A stretch of 64,000 bases of DNA from Chitinophaga sedimenti (GTDB taxonomy: Bacteria; Bacteroidota; Bacteroidia; Chitinophagales; Chitinophagaceae): positions 4,154,001 through 4,218,000 of the forward strand of contig NZ_JAKUKA010000001.1 in NCBI RefSeq assembly GCF_023156195.1. The letters are read 5' to 3'. The position numbers and the translations under genes were made by a program. Every line of letters starts with the position of its first letter. The first letter of the stretch is position 1. Below are positions 1 through 11,066 of the stretch, piece by piece. A model generated the notes under the pieces. The model made no database searches. It saw only the letters and a program-made list of their open reading frames with translations, and was not told the origin of the DNA.

Positions 1-1143
1 CACCTGGTAAAACTGGGTATTAGCCCCCGCGCGTTGCTGCCAGCCGTCCAACGCCGGCACATACTGTTTCGGACCGCTTACGGAAGTCAGGTATACCGGC
101 CCTGTTAGGCTGATCTTTTTGCCGCGGGCCGACTGTTCGCCGATACCACGACCATAAGTATGATCATGTCCTGTCAGCACCAGGTCCACATGATACTTCT
201 CGAACAACGGGCGCAACGCGTCGCGGAGCGATTTGTTGTCGCGGCCCTCTTTGGACGAAAACACCGGGTGATGCATGGTGACTACGGTCCAGCGGTTGGG
301 GTTGTTTTTCAGCAGCTCCTCCAGCCAGGCCATCTGACTTACGCTATCGGCTTTGTTCAGCAAGAATGATTGAGAACAGATGGAAATAATACGCATTTGC
401 TGATAATCCACATGATAGGCGCGCTCCTCCAGTCCATGGGGACCATTTTCCGGGAAGGCGAAAATCGGGCGCCACAGTTTAGTCACCGTAAGCGTACGAT
501 TCTCATCGCGGTAGTACTCGTGGTTACCGGGTGTTGCGATCGTAGGCATCATCCCGTAAATCCAGCCACCTGCGTAAAAGAACTCTCCCCATTCGCTGTC
601 CACGTTCGTGCGGTTGCAAAGGTCGCCGGCATGCATCATGAAACGGGCATGCGGATCGTGTGCATAAGCTGCGCGGATGGCGCGGCTCCACAAACTTTTA
701 TGATCGTTTTGCGCATCTCCCAAATAGATAAAAGAAAAAGGCGTAAAGCCCCGCGAAGCTGTTTTAAAATGCAGCCACTCGCTCCAGTTGCGGCCGTCGC
801 CTACGCGGTACATGTACGCGGTGGCAGGTTGCAAACCGGTAAAGTTCACCGTATGGTAATGAGCAGTGGCGCCGGGCAGTTGCAGTAATTGCGTAGCGGC
901 ATCAAACACTTTTGGCGTCACTTCGCGCGATGGATGCGGCGAAGCGGGTTTCAGTTCCGCAATGCCCTTCGCGGTCAGCGAATCGGTGCGCCAGGTCACG
1001 GCCTGCGTGGTGGCGGGTTCACCGGCAAAGGTGAGGATTATGCGATCCGGCACCGGCGTAGCCGGGAACAGCGGAGCTATTTCCTGCGCTTGTATAACTG
1101 CGGGCAACAGGACGCCCAACCATAACATCGTCTTTTTCATCAT
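1..1143 (-). CDS. Purple acid phosphatase-like metallophosphoesterase (3' end outside window)
   Basis: Secreted phosphohydrolase of the calcineurin-like superfamily with an N-terminal fibronectin-like domain, as in purple acid phosphatases. The frame is open from the ATG at 1143 to the left edge, so the C-terminus is missing. Residues 1 to about 18 form a signal peptide ending AVIQAQ. The early part resembles the purple acid phosphatase N-domain. The metal-site motifs follow in order: GDAQND, AGDL, GNHE, MHH and GHDH, which together provide the two-metal centre. No frameshift is seen. It starts 24 bp after the TonB receptor stop on the same strand, so the two are probably cotranscribed. This suggests release of phosphate from an organic phosphoester at the cell surface or in the periplasm. 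Substrate is unknown. Confidence 0.9.
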   Translation of the reverse strand, partial: MMKKTMLWLGVLLPAVIQAQEIAPLFPATPVPDRIILTFAGEPATTQAVTWRTDSLTAKGIAELKPASPHPSREVTPKVFDAATQLLQLPGATAHYHTVNFTGLQPATAYMYRVGDGRNWSEWLHFKTASRGFTPFSFIYLGDAQNDHKSLWSRAIRAAYAHDPHARFMMHAGDLCNRTNVDSEWGEFFYAGGWIYGMMPTIATPGNHEYYRDENRTLTVTKLWRPIFAFPENGPHGLEERAYHVDYQQMRIISICSQSFLLNKADSVSQMAWLEELLKNNPNRWTVVTMHHPVFSSKEGRDNKSLRDALRPLFEKYHVDLVLTGHDHTYGRGIGEQSARGKKISLTGPVYLTSVSGPKQYVPALDGWQQRAGANTQFYQV

Positions 1144-1167
1144 CTGGTATCGTATCAATCTAAAAAA

Positions 1168-4100
1168 TTAAAAACGGAAGCTCACCCCTGCACTGCCCCA
1201 CCAGCCATCTACATAAGTATTCAGCGGATAGTTTTTGCTGCCAAAGTAGTCGCTGCGTTTCGCGCGGGTCAGGTTGCTCAGGTTCAATGTCAACTTAAAG
1301 TGTTTGCCGATTTGTTGAGAAGCGGAGAAGTCCAGCTGCGTACGGCCCTGTTCATGTTCATCGAAACGCGCTTCATCACCCACTTCGGTCAGGTAGCTGG
1401 CGAAAAAGTAGGAAGATACGCGGCCGGAGAATCCATATTTCTCATACGTAAGCGATACGTTACCCACATGCGGACGCATTTCCGGCATAGCGATTTTACG
1501 CGCAGTTTCCACTGTGGGTGTAGTCAGCTCAGACTGGATATAAGTGTAGTTGGTATAGATACCGAAACCGTTCAGGAAACCGGGCAGGAACGTGAATTGC
1601 TGCTGCCAGGCCACTTCAAAGCCATACAGTTTACCACGGCCGCCATTTGTTTTTGTGTTGATGCGATAGCCATCGAATTCGCCACCTTTCTGCTCATACG
1701 AATAATCGAACAGCACTTTATCAACATCCTTATAAAACACGCCACCGCTCAGCAAACCGATCGACTGGAAATAGTGCTCGCCCAGGAGGTCGTAGTTGAT
1801 CGCAGGTTCTTCCACCAGGCCGGGATTACCCTGGTTGATGCGCTTTCTTCTTTTCTCAATTTCCTGCCAGGGCACAAGATCGTAGTAGTTTGGACGGGAA
1901 AGCGAACGGGTAACAGCAGCCCGAAGGTTGGTGCGGTTGCTGATCTTATACTTCAGGTTCAGGGAAGGATAGAAACCCGCAAAGGAGTTACCATTATCGA
2001 TTTTAGTAGTAGAAATGTACGTACCGGTTTCATCGAGCAATACCTGGTTGCCTTTATAGTCGAACGAAGTACGCTCGAAACGTACACCAGCCACAAGATC
2101 CAGCTTATTCGTTTTCAGAGTACCCATTACATACGCAGCCATCATGTCTTCCTTACCCTCGTAGGAATCCGGATCGGTGTTCTGGCGCGTGTAAGTAGGA
2201 TCATCCGAAAATTCACCTTTGTTCGCCTGGAAGTATTGCTCCATGCGCTCCGTTTCAGGAAAGCCATTCAGGTTCATGAAGTCGTTCAGGAAGTTGTCTC
2301 TTTTGTAGCCAGACATGAACTCCGACAAGGTAAATGCATCTTCGGATGCCAGCAATACGTGGTTATAGTAGTTGCGGAAACGTTCGTTGGTTTTGTAACG
2401 GTAACGGCCACCGAATTTCAGATCGATCCTGTTTTCGTTCCCGAGTTTAAACTCGCGGATCGCGTTAAAGGAAGCCTGCGCATCCTTATCGTCCACGCGC
2501 TCGTGACGGTTAATGTAGTTACGCGTCGTGTATTTAGACATGTCTGAAGCATCGGCGCCATCGTACGTCAGCACCGGCTGCGAAGGATCGGCGAGGTTGA
2601 TGCGGGCAGACTGGTCACCGAGGTTAAACGAAGCATTCCAGTATTTAGGCTGATCATACAAACCTTTATTCAGGTTGATATCATAAGCAATTTTCATTTT
2701 ACCGGCAAGGGATTTACCTCCGAAGTTCAGGGTAAAGATATCGCGGTGATAATCGCGCCAGCGGCCATCGCGGTAAATGGTGATATCGGAAGCCCGGTCC
2801 GCGCTGTTCCATTCTCCAATGCTGTTACCAACACTGCCCGAATACTGGAACTCATAGTATTTGTTATAGATCACACGCAGGTACAGATTCGTGTTTTTAC
2901 CCGCATCATAATTCAGGTCGATGTTTAAACCGAGGTTTTTACGATCAATTTTAAATGTTTCGTAAGTAATGCTTTCCGGCTTACGTGTATCCACACCTCC
3001 GAGTTCATAATCATCATAAGAAATATCGATACGGTCCTGCCGCGGGTGCTCTGAAAATAGCTCGCGCTCAGCAGGTAGCCGAATTTATTTTTCTTGCGAC
3101 CGTAGGAAGCCGACAGGTCATAATTCGCTTTCTCCGTAAGACCGTTATAACCTACCAGCACCTTGCCCGCCAGTGCCGGCTTTTCGTCCTGCGCACTTTT
3201 CGTGATGATATTGATCACACCACCGGTAGCATCCGCATCACGGTCTGGTGTAAGGGTTTTGATAATTTCGATGGCTTCCACGGTGTTGGACAATACACCG
3301 TTCAGGTCCGTGGTACGGGACTGTGTTTCGGTAGCAGGTACACGGTTGCCGTTCATGTTTACGGCATTACGGGTCGGATCGAGGCCACGGATAATCACAT
3401 CACGCGCTACACCATAGCTGTAACCTACCGCCACCCCGGGTACTCGTTGCAATGATTCGGCCACCGTGTTATCCGGGAACTTTTCAATCTGCTCGGCAGA
3501 CAATACATACTTGATGTTATCCGCATTGCGCATGGAAGTCAGCGCCTTCACCTCACCACGGCGGATACCCGAAATCGTTACGCCGCCCAATGCTTTGGTG
3601 AGCGATTCCAGCTTAAACGACACCTGCATGGTTTCGCCGCTGCCTACTGTTACCTGCTTTTCGGCAGTACCGAAACCAATGTAACCGGTAACGATCGTAT
3701 ATGTACCGGGACGAACATTCGCAATTAAATACACTCCGTCCTTATCGGCGGTGGCGCCCATTTCCGTACCCCGGATGCGCACAGTGGCATAAGGAAGCAC
3801 CTGGTCCGCGGCATCGCGTACGGAGCCTTTCACCACACCATAACGCACCGGTTCGGGTTTACGCACGGCGGTGATGAACACTTTGTTCCCATGCAGCGCG
3901 GCTGCCAGGCTACGGCTGGGCAGCAGGCGATCGAGCACCTCGTTCAGCGGCGCATTGCTGACGGTTAAGCTCACCGGCGCGGCATGTTTAATATCATCTT
4001 CAAAATAGGTAAAGGCAAGGCCCGTATTCTCCTGCAGATTATTAATCGCTTCTTTCAGCGGGCGATTGCTGAGACGGAGCGACACTTTGTAGTCGTTTAG

Positions 4101-4193
4101 CTTCGACTGCGCCTGCAGTGCGCAACACGAAAACAGAAAGGCCAATAGGAATCCCGTACGCTTTAAGAAAGCGCAGGCTTGCAGTTGCTTCAT
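1168..4193 (-). CDS. TonB-dependent receptor with N-terminal STN domain (one frameshift)
   Basis: Outer-membrane active transporter of about 1008 residues once the frameshift is repaired. The N-terminus has a signal sequence ending LQAQ and a secretin/TonB short N-terminal (STN) domain (about 35-105), which in this family signals to a FecR anti-sigma factor. A carboxypeptidase-like regulatory domain (about 120-200), a plug with RGLDPTRNAVNMNGNRVP, and a beta-barrel ending GWWGSAGVSFRF follow. The reading frame breaks near 3036, where one G in a GG run (minus strand) appears to be missing. Restoring it gives RGRDRIDISYDDYELGGVDTR and joins both halves. It lies 10 bp after the FecR gene, which points to cell-surface signalling. 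The substrate is unknown; the adjacent phosphatase hints at a phosphorylated compound. Confidence 0.9.
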
Positions 4194-4203
4194 ATAAGGT
4201 TGT

Positions 4204-5196
4204 TTAAATTTTCTTTTTCAGATAGATAACACTATCGCGTATGATATAATCCACTTTATTTGCTACCCTCACGGCCTGCAGGATTTCCCGCAGCGAGGGT
4301 TTGGAAAACATGCTGGAAAAGCGCAATTGCTGGAGCTGCGCGTCCTGGAACACAACTTTTACATCGTAGTAATTCTCCAGCAGTCCCGCCACTTCTTTTA
4401 AAGGCGTGGCTTTAAAAACAATGCCACCGTTTTTTATGACAGCAGCTTCCTGGGCAGTAAAGCGCTTTACCTCCCAGCTGTCGTCTTTAGCCTGGTAGCG
4501 GAGCGACTGGTTCGGTATTAAAACGGCGAGCGACTGTGCAGTATCTGCCGACTCCTTCAGTACCTGCACTTTACCTTCTACGAGGCTTACGCACACTTCT
4601 TTATTATCATTGGCATTTATACTAAAAGCAGTACCCAGCACACGGGTGGTAATATCGCCCGCATGCACCAGGAATGGATCATTATTTTTCTTCACGCTGA
4701 AATAGCCTTCACCATGGAGGTACACTTCGCGCAAGCCACCGGCAAACTGGTTGGGAAAGCGAATGGTGCTCAGCGGAGATAATCGTACTGTGGAACCTTC
4801 CGGGAAGGTTACCGTGGTAAGCCTGCCTGTACCGGCTTTAATCTGTTGCCAGGTTACAGTTTGCGGCGCGGGCATCGGTTTCAGTCCCGACAAGTAAGCG
4901 GCAATGCCACAGCAAACGAACAATATAGCCGCCGCCTGCCAGTAAGGAAAACGTTTGACTTTCGCAGGCGCCGGCGTGGGTGTTTCGTGCAGGCGGGAAA
5001 TGAACTGTAAGCGCTGCACGGTACGGGGATCGGCTTCCGCCGCCAGGAACGAAGGTTTCAGCTCCTCGTAAAGATTGCGGTAACGTTCCTGCGTGAGAAA
5101 CAATTCGCGCCACTGCGCCTCCTGCTGCTCGTCCGCCTCACCGGCAAGTATGGCGTATACCAGCGTCCAGTCTATATGGTCCTGTGCTTGTTTCAC
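4204..5196 (-). CDS. FecR-type anti-sigma factor
   Basis: Inner-membrane anti-sigma factor of 330 residues that holds the adjacent ECF sigma factor and receives a signal from the STN domain of the TonB receptor. A cytoplasmic N-terminal region (1-85) is followed by one transmembrane segment (about 88-106, WQAAAILFVCCGIAAYL), a FecR domain (about 115-215, with TTVTFPEGSTVRLSPLS) and a C-terminal DUF4974-type domain (about 260-330) ending VIYLKKKI. The start is GTG at 5196, and it overlaps the sigma-factor stop TAG by one base, so the two are probably translationally coupled. The gene is intact. Confidence 0.92.
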   Translation of the reverse strand: MKQAQDHIDWTLVYAILAGEADEQQEAQWRELFLTQERYRNLYEELKPSFLAAEADPRTVQRLQFISRLHETPTPAPAKVKRFPYWQAAAILFVCCGIAAYLSGLKPMPAPQTVTWQQIKAGTGRLTTVTFPEGSTVRLSPLSTIRFPNQFAGGLREVYLHGEGYFSVKKNNDPFLVHAGDITTRVLGTAFSINANDNKEVCVSLVEGKVQVLKESADTAQSLAVLIPNQSLRYQAKDDSWEVKRFTAQEAAVIKNGGIVFKATPLKEVAGLLENYYDVKVVFQDAQLQQLRFSSMFSKPSLREILQAVRVANKVDYIIRDSVIYLKKKI

Positions 5197-5758
5197 TATG
5201 CTGAAAATTGGCCGGTTCGTTTTAATAATCCCTTAAAATGTTCTTTCAGCTTTTTGTTCGCCTTATGCAGCTGAAAATTCACGGTCCCTTCCGAAAGCTG
5301 TAACAGCTGCGCGATTTCAGCGGCATGATAACCCTGGAAGCGATGCAGCCGGAATATTTCGCGTTGCCGCGCCGTGAGCTGGCTCAGCGCCCGCTGTATG
5401 CCCTGTTCTATATCTTTGGATTCCGGTGGTCTACGGCATCCGTACTATGCTCATTGGCCACAGATTCGGTGAGAGTTTCCATCACCAACATCTTTTTCCG
5501 GAGGATATTGAATGTCGCATTCCGGGTGGCTACGTTCAGGTAGGCCTTCAGGCTGCTGGCGATTTCCAGCGTGGCGCGCTTCTGCCACAGGCTGTGCAGC
5601 ACGTCGGCGGCGATTTCTTCGGCTTCCTCGCTGTTACTGTTGTAATAGAAAGCCACATTGGTGAGCTCTTTGTAATACTTTACAAACAGCACCTCAAATG
5701 CCTTGTGATCATCCTGCCGGATATATTCCCATAAAAGTTCATCTACATGCTGGCTCAT
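5196..5758 (-). CDS. ECF RNA polymerase sigma factor (one frameshift)
   Basis: Sigma-70 family, extracytoplasmic-function type, 187 residues after repair. Region 2 is at about 15-85 (AFEVLFVKYYKELTNVAF), and region 4 is in the second frame (LTARQREIFRLHRFQGYHAA). The frame breaks near 5425. Adding one C (minus strand) turns DHRNPKI-stop into DHPESKDIEQGIQRALSQL and reaches the TAG at 5196-5198. The chosen start at 5758 (MSQHVDELLWEYI) has an AGGG-rich stretch about 11 bases upstream. A longer start at 5791 is possible. It heads the sigma, FecR, TonB receptor, phosphatase operon and probably drives that locus. Confidence 0.88.
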
Positions 5759-6017
5759 AACCGGTATATCCCTGTTCACATAAAAAGACACATTTCGGCG
5801 GGGATTTTTATATGGGTGCGTGTTACCTTAAGGTTAACAAAGGGCTGGGGCTAAAAACAACGATGCCGCACCGCCCGAAGGCAGTACGGCATAACATGTT
5901 CTTCGATCCGTGTTGCTGGCGTGCATTAGCTTTCCGGCGCCGGCTACATGGAGAGAATTCTCGCCTGAAGGATTTCCGCGACCATCAACAAATTTCTCTT
6001 GATAAGGCCCCGTCCTG

Positions 6018-7614
6018 TTATTTCTTGTAATCCGGGTTCTGCTCCAGTTTCGCATCCTTATTCAGGTCGATCTCCGATTGTGGAATAGGTAGCAGGTTGT
6101 TGTGTGGCGCTATCGTAGGACCCGCCACCGGGTTGTATAACTTCGTCCGGTCTACCAGTTTGCCGGTACGCATCAGCGTCAGCCGCCGGTTCTCCTCACC
6201 CGTAAGCTCCCGCGCCCTTTCGTCCAGGATAAAGTCCAGCGTTACATTGGCGCCGGTAATATCATCTACGCCCGCACGACGCCGTACCTCGTTAATGCTG
6301 GCAGCGGCATCGTCCGTGTGCCCCTGCATCAGCTGGGCTTCGGCCTGCAACAGGTAGGTTTCCGCCAGGCGCATCATGATGCGGTCTTTGTAGGTATTGG
6401 TCACCAGCACATCGCTCGCTTCACTGTAATACCATTTAGTGTTGTGTGCGTACGCATTCTGCATGGTATCCAGGTTGCCCGTCAGCACCACCCGCTGGCC
6501 ATATTTGGCGCTGGAAGGATTGTTATAATAGTAATAGCGACGAAGGTTATATGGTGAATTGCGCATATCTTTCGCTTCGTATAACTGGTACACCCACCAG
6601 TTGGTCGGACGGATACGCCCGATACCACGGCCGCCAAGAGAATCTGCCACCAGCATACCCGATACGTTTATAAAAAGGCACCCATTCGCGGCGGTGTTGA
6701 TCACCGGTATTGTCGGCGGGCAGGCCGCCACCGTTTACCAGGTACTGCTGTTCCACTACCCAGATAGATTCGGTGTTGCCCTGGCTGCGGCGTTGATTGC
6801 CATACAGGAACATGTCATAAAACGCATCACCCGGCTGCGTTCTTTTGATACCATAACGGGTTTTTACCAGGGCAAACTGGTTACCGCCAATAATAGCCTT
6901 CGTCGCCAATTCGGCACTGTCGCCCTTACCGGCGCGCAGATATGCTTCGGCCAGCAGCTGGGAGGCCGCTGCCTGGTTAATACGGCCCTGCGACGCTACT
7001 TTCGTAATATCCGGCAGATAGGTCGTTGCGAATTTCAGGTCGCTGATCACAAGGTTAACTACCTCCTCCTTCGTTGCCCGTACAAAATCTGTCTTGGGGG
7101 CGCTCAGCGGCTCCGTTATAATAGGCACACCGCCGAAGAGCGTACCTAAAAAGTTATAGGCATAAGCGCGGAAGAAACTGGCCTCCGCCACGTACAAGTT
7201 ACGCTGCGCCGCTGTAATAGTCGCTTTGGGAGCATACGCCGCCTGTATAATATTATTGGCGCCGTTAATCACGCGGTAACACCACTGCCAGCAATACTTC
7301 GAAGTAGCATCTTGCGGGATCAACTGTTTGTAATCCTGGAAAGGCGACATGTAAGCACCAACCACCTGGCCGCCCGAAGCGATGTCGGTGCCGATATTCA
7401 GCGCGGCCAGGCCCCCTTGTATACTGGAATAATCTGTACGAAAGGTGTTCTGTAATCCCGCGACAGCGGCTTTAAATCCATTTTCGTCGGTGATAGCTTC
7501 CACGGAGTAACCGGATTTATAATCCTCATCCAGGAAACTTTTCTTGCAGGAATTGAAGGTAGCGGCCACCATCAAAGCAGCGCATACACGATATATGATG
7601 GTTTGTTTTTTCAT
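6018..7614 (-). CDS. SusD/RagB family nutrient-binding lipoprotein (one frameshift)
   Basis: Surface lipoprotein of about 531 residues that captures a nutrient and hands it to the SusC channel encoded just upstream. The start at 7614 gives MKKQTIIYRVCAALMVAAT, then the lipobox NSC with the lipidated Cys near residue 24. The SusD-like N-terminal helical domain (FRAYAYNFLGTLFGGVPII) and the C-terminal RagB/SusD domain (DFILDERARELTGEENRR) are present, ending LEQNPDYKK. The frame breaks near 6672-6676. Here a T5 run (minus strand) appears one base too long, and removing it gives VPFINVSGMLVADSLGGRG. It is the last gene of its operon, and no hydrolase follows. Confidence 0.93.
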
Positions 7615-7637
7615 GTTGATGAGCTTTGAAATGATCA

Positions 7638-10600
7638 TTATTGTAAACCGATATTCACGCCGAGAATGATGGTACGTACCTGCGGATAATAACCGCTTTC
7701 CTGTTGGGGAGCACGGGCAGAGGGATCCGCCTCGGGGTCCCAGCCGATCCAGTTGGTAAAGGTGGCCAGGTTACGGCCGCTCAGGAACACGTTCATGTTA
7801 GCAATTTTATAACGTTGCAAAGCCTCTTTCGGTAAGTTGTAACTCAGGGTTACATCTTTAATGCGGATGTAGGACGACGACACCGGATATTCGTACCCGC
7901 GCGGGTTCTGGAATGCCAGTGACGCATACTGGCTGTTTTTGTTCTGCGCCGTCCAGTAGGGCAAATCTGCCGGCAGGTTAATGCGGCCATTCTGATCACG
8001 GTTGTCGTAAATCGGGTTCGGCTTTAAACCACCCTGCGATGTTTGTAGAAATACATTCAGGGTAAAGTCGCGGTACGTAAAGGTGTTCGTTAACCCTGCA
8101 AGGTACTTCGGCAGTTGTGTGCCCAGGTAAGTGCGGTCAGCCGTGGATATTCCTTTTACGCCATCGAGGTCTGCAAACTTCAGGTAGCCGGGCTTCGCAG
8201 TGGCGTCGCTGGAGAAGTCCTCCCCTTCCTGCCACACACCTGTCTTCCTGTAATCATACACGGCATTCAGTGATTTACCAATAAACAGCTTGTTCCCGAT
8301 ATCATCTTTATTATCTCCATACAGGTCTACAATTTCATTCCTGTTGAAGGAGATATTAAAGTTGGTCGTCCAGCCGAAATTACGGCGGCGGATATTTTCG
8401 CTATTGATGCTGATCTCGAGTCCCTTATTTGCCGTTTTGCCCACGTTGTCCAGGATACTGGTGTACCCCGAAATCACAGGAATACTGCGGCTCAGCAACA
8501 AATCGTAAGTATTGGTTTTGTACACCTCGATGCTGCCGCTCAATCGTGAATCGAGCAGGCCGAAGTCTACCCCGAGGTTAAGCCCCTGGTGCTTTCCCAA
8601 CGGAGATCTTTATTACCCATCGTGGATGGTGCAACGCCAATAGCGGTAACACCGTCATAGATGTAGGCAGATGTGGCAAACTGGCTGATGGTGCGATAAG
8701 GTGTAACACCCATATTACCGCTTAAACCATAACTGGCGCGCAGCTTCAGGTTGCTAACAGCGGTCACACTTTTCATAAAAGCTTCATTCGACAAATTCCA
8801 GCCTACCGCCACTGAGGGGAACGTGCCATATTTATTACCATCCCCAAAACCAGAGAAGCCATCGTGGCGTACGGTAGCGGTAAACAGGTAACGACTGTCG
8901 TAGTTGTAGTTCACCCGCGCCATCTGCGATACCAGCTGGCTCGCGCTGTTCGTGGAGGCCGTGAACTGGTTCTGCGCCGCGGAGAGATTGTGATACGTCA
9001 GCGCATCATTGATAAAAGTATTCGCGTTAGCAGTGGTAGATTTTGATCTTTCTTTCTGCGCACTGTACAGCAATGTTACGTCGAAATTATGCAGCTGAAT
9101 TGTTTTAGTGTACGACAGGATATTCTCTACCAGCCAGTTTACGGACTCTGAATTCACAACACTGGCAGTACCTCTCAGGTCGCCCATATCGCGGCCGGTA
9201 TATGATGCCGTGCCGCCGTTAATGAAGGCGCCGGATAAATTCAGTTTGTATTTTAATCCGCGGATAAAGGGCGACAATTCGAGATAGGTATTGCCACTTG
9301 CGTTGCGGCTGCGGTTCTGCTGGGGATTGTACAAACCAAGCAGCGGATTGGTGTACAGCGTTTCCGGGTTCATCGGGTAAATGGCGTATTTGCCATTGCT
9401 GCCGTACAAATCGCCATAAGGACTCATCACGCTGGCCATATACAGGTTCGCCTGTCCGCCATCATAATTATTATTCGTGAAAAACACATTGGTGCCGGAT
9501 TTCAGCCACGGCGTAAGATTCGCGTCCAGGTTGCTGCGCAAAGAGAAGCGGTTATATTGATATCCTTTCAGCACGCCTGTTTCTTTAAAGTATCCACCGG
9601 AGAGGTAGTACTTAACGGCTTCGGTACCACCAGAGATATTTACTTCGTGGTTGCTGATAATCCCCTGCCGTGTAATTTCATCCATCCAGTTGACCGACTG
9701 CCCCTTTTCATAGTTCGCCTGCTCGGCGAGATTGGGCACTACCGGGGATTGGAAATACCCGATTGCGCCGCGTAATCCGCATACTTCTGCACATATTGGG
9801 CAGGACTCATCGGCTCCATGACGTTCCCGCGATTTTCGACACCCACGTAACCGCTGTAGCTGATAGCAGGCTTACCGGTTTTACCACGTTTGGTGGTGAT
9901 GATCACCACGCCATTAGCGCCGCGCGCACCGTAGATCGCCGTGGCCGAAACATCTTTTAAAATATCAACCGAAGCAATATCAGAAGTAGGAATATCATTA
10001 AAGGAACCACCGAACGGCGCGCCATCAAGCACGATGAGCGGATTATTACTGGCGGTAATGGATTTTAGTCCGCGGATGTTGAAGGATGCCACTCTTCCCG
10101 GCGCGTTGCTGCCGGCAGCAATATTTACCCCGGCCACTACGCCCTGCATGGCCTGCAGTACGTTGGTAACAGGTAGTTTCGTAAACCTGCTGGCCGGGAT
10201 CGACGATACCGACCCCGTTACATCACTCCGTTTGCGGGTACCATAACCGACGACCACTACCTGTTCCAGCTGTGCACGGTCCTCTTTCAACGTAACGTCG
10301 ATCGCAGCACGTCTATTCACCGGTATCTTTTCCGTAGTGAAGCCCATGTAGCTGAACACCAGTGTTGCATTTACCGGTACGTTCTTCAATACGTACGTTC
10401 CCTGTGAACTTACGACCGTAGCCTGTTGCAGGCCCATCACCAATACCGTAGCCCCCGGCAGCGGGCCGCCTTTTCGTCACTCACTTTACCAGTAACGGTA
10501 ATGAGTGTGTCCAGGGCGGCAGGAGCTGCAATAATGGGGCGTGATCTCGTAATGATCATATTGTGTTCCACGGTGTAACCAATCGGCTGGTTTTTCAAGG

Positions 10601-10898
10601 CTTCGTCAAGTACCTGCCGGATCGGCGCATTGTCGACGTTAATGGTAATAGGTGTAGTATTTTCAAGCAGTTTCTCCTTGTATACGATGGATACGCCCGT
10701 TTGGCGCGAAATCTCTTTAAACAGCCTGCCCAATGGCGCATTTCGCAACGACAGCGTCACATTTTGCGACACGCCTTTGGCACTAATATGTAAACAGGCG
10801 ACCAGTAACAGAAATGCGGTCATTTTCATAACCAATACAATTTTGGCTGATAAAAACTTTGTGGCGCACAAAGTCTTACCACGAAAGCGTAAATTCAT
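7638..10898 (-). CDS. SusC/RagA family TonB-linked outer membrane protein (three frameshifts)
   Basis: TonB-dependent importer of about 1087 residues paired with the SusD gene that starts 24 bp downstream. Order of parts: signal sequence (LLLVACLHISAKGVSQ), STN domain (about 50-120), carboxypeptidase-like domain, the SusC hallmark VVVVGYGTRKRSDVTGSVSS, plug with FNIRGLKSITASNNPLIVLD, and a barrel ending ILGVNIGLQ. Three single-base losses break the frame: near 10469 (restored: EKGGPLPGATVLV), 9744-9747 (SNPPVVPNLAEQ) and 8588 (WESTQGLNLGVDFG). The STN domain fits regulation by the upstream FecR and ECF sigma pair. The start at 10898 is uncertain. An overlapping 26-codon open frame at 10876-10956 precedes it. 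Confidence 0.93.
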
Positions 10899-11066
10899 AC
10901 TTTTGCAGTGTTTGGGAGATGCTGGAATGATGTTCTTCGCGGAATAGTTGTTTCATGGGTATCCCGAACTTTTAGGCAGGGAGTGTTACCAGCACTCCCT
11001 GTTTTTGTGTCCGGGCGTCCCCTCAGAACATAGATCTACATATTGACTTTTATTTCTTTGGTTGTG

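Noticed and set aside
1300-2547. A long plus-strand open frame (415 codons) opposite the TonB receptor
   Set aside because: It is the complement of a clear beta-barrel sequence, has no recognisable motif and no upstream signal. The same holds for long opposite-strand frames at 14175-15419 (fabF), 34017-35054 (maeB), 45053-46303 (pseudouridine synthase) and 21388-22128 (aspS).
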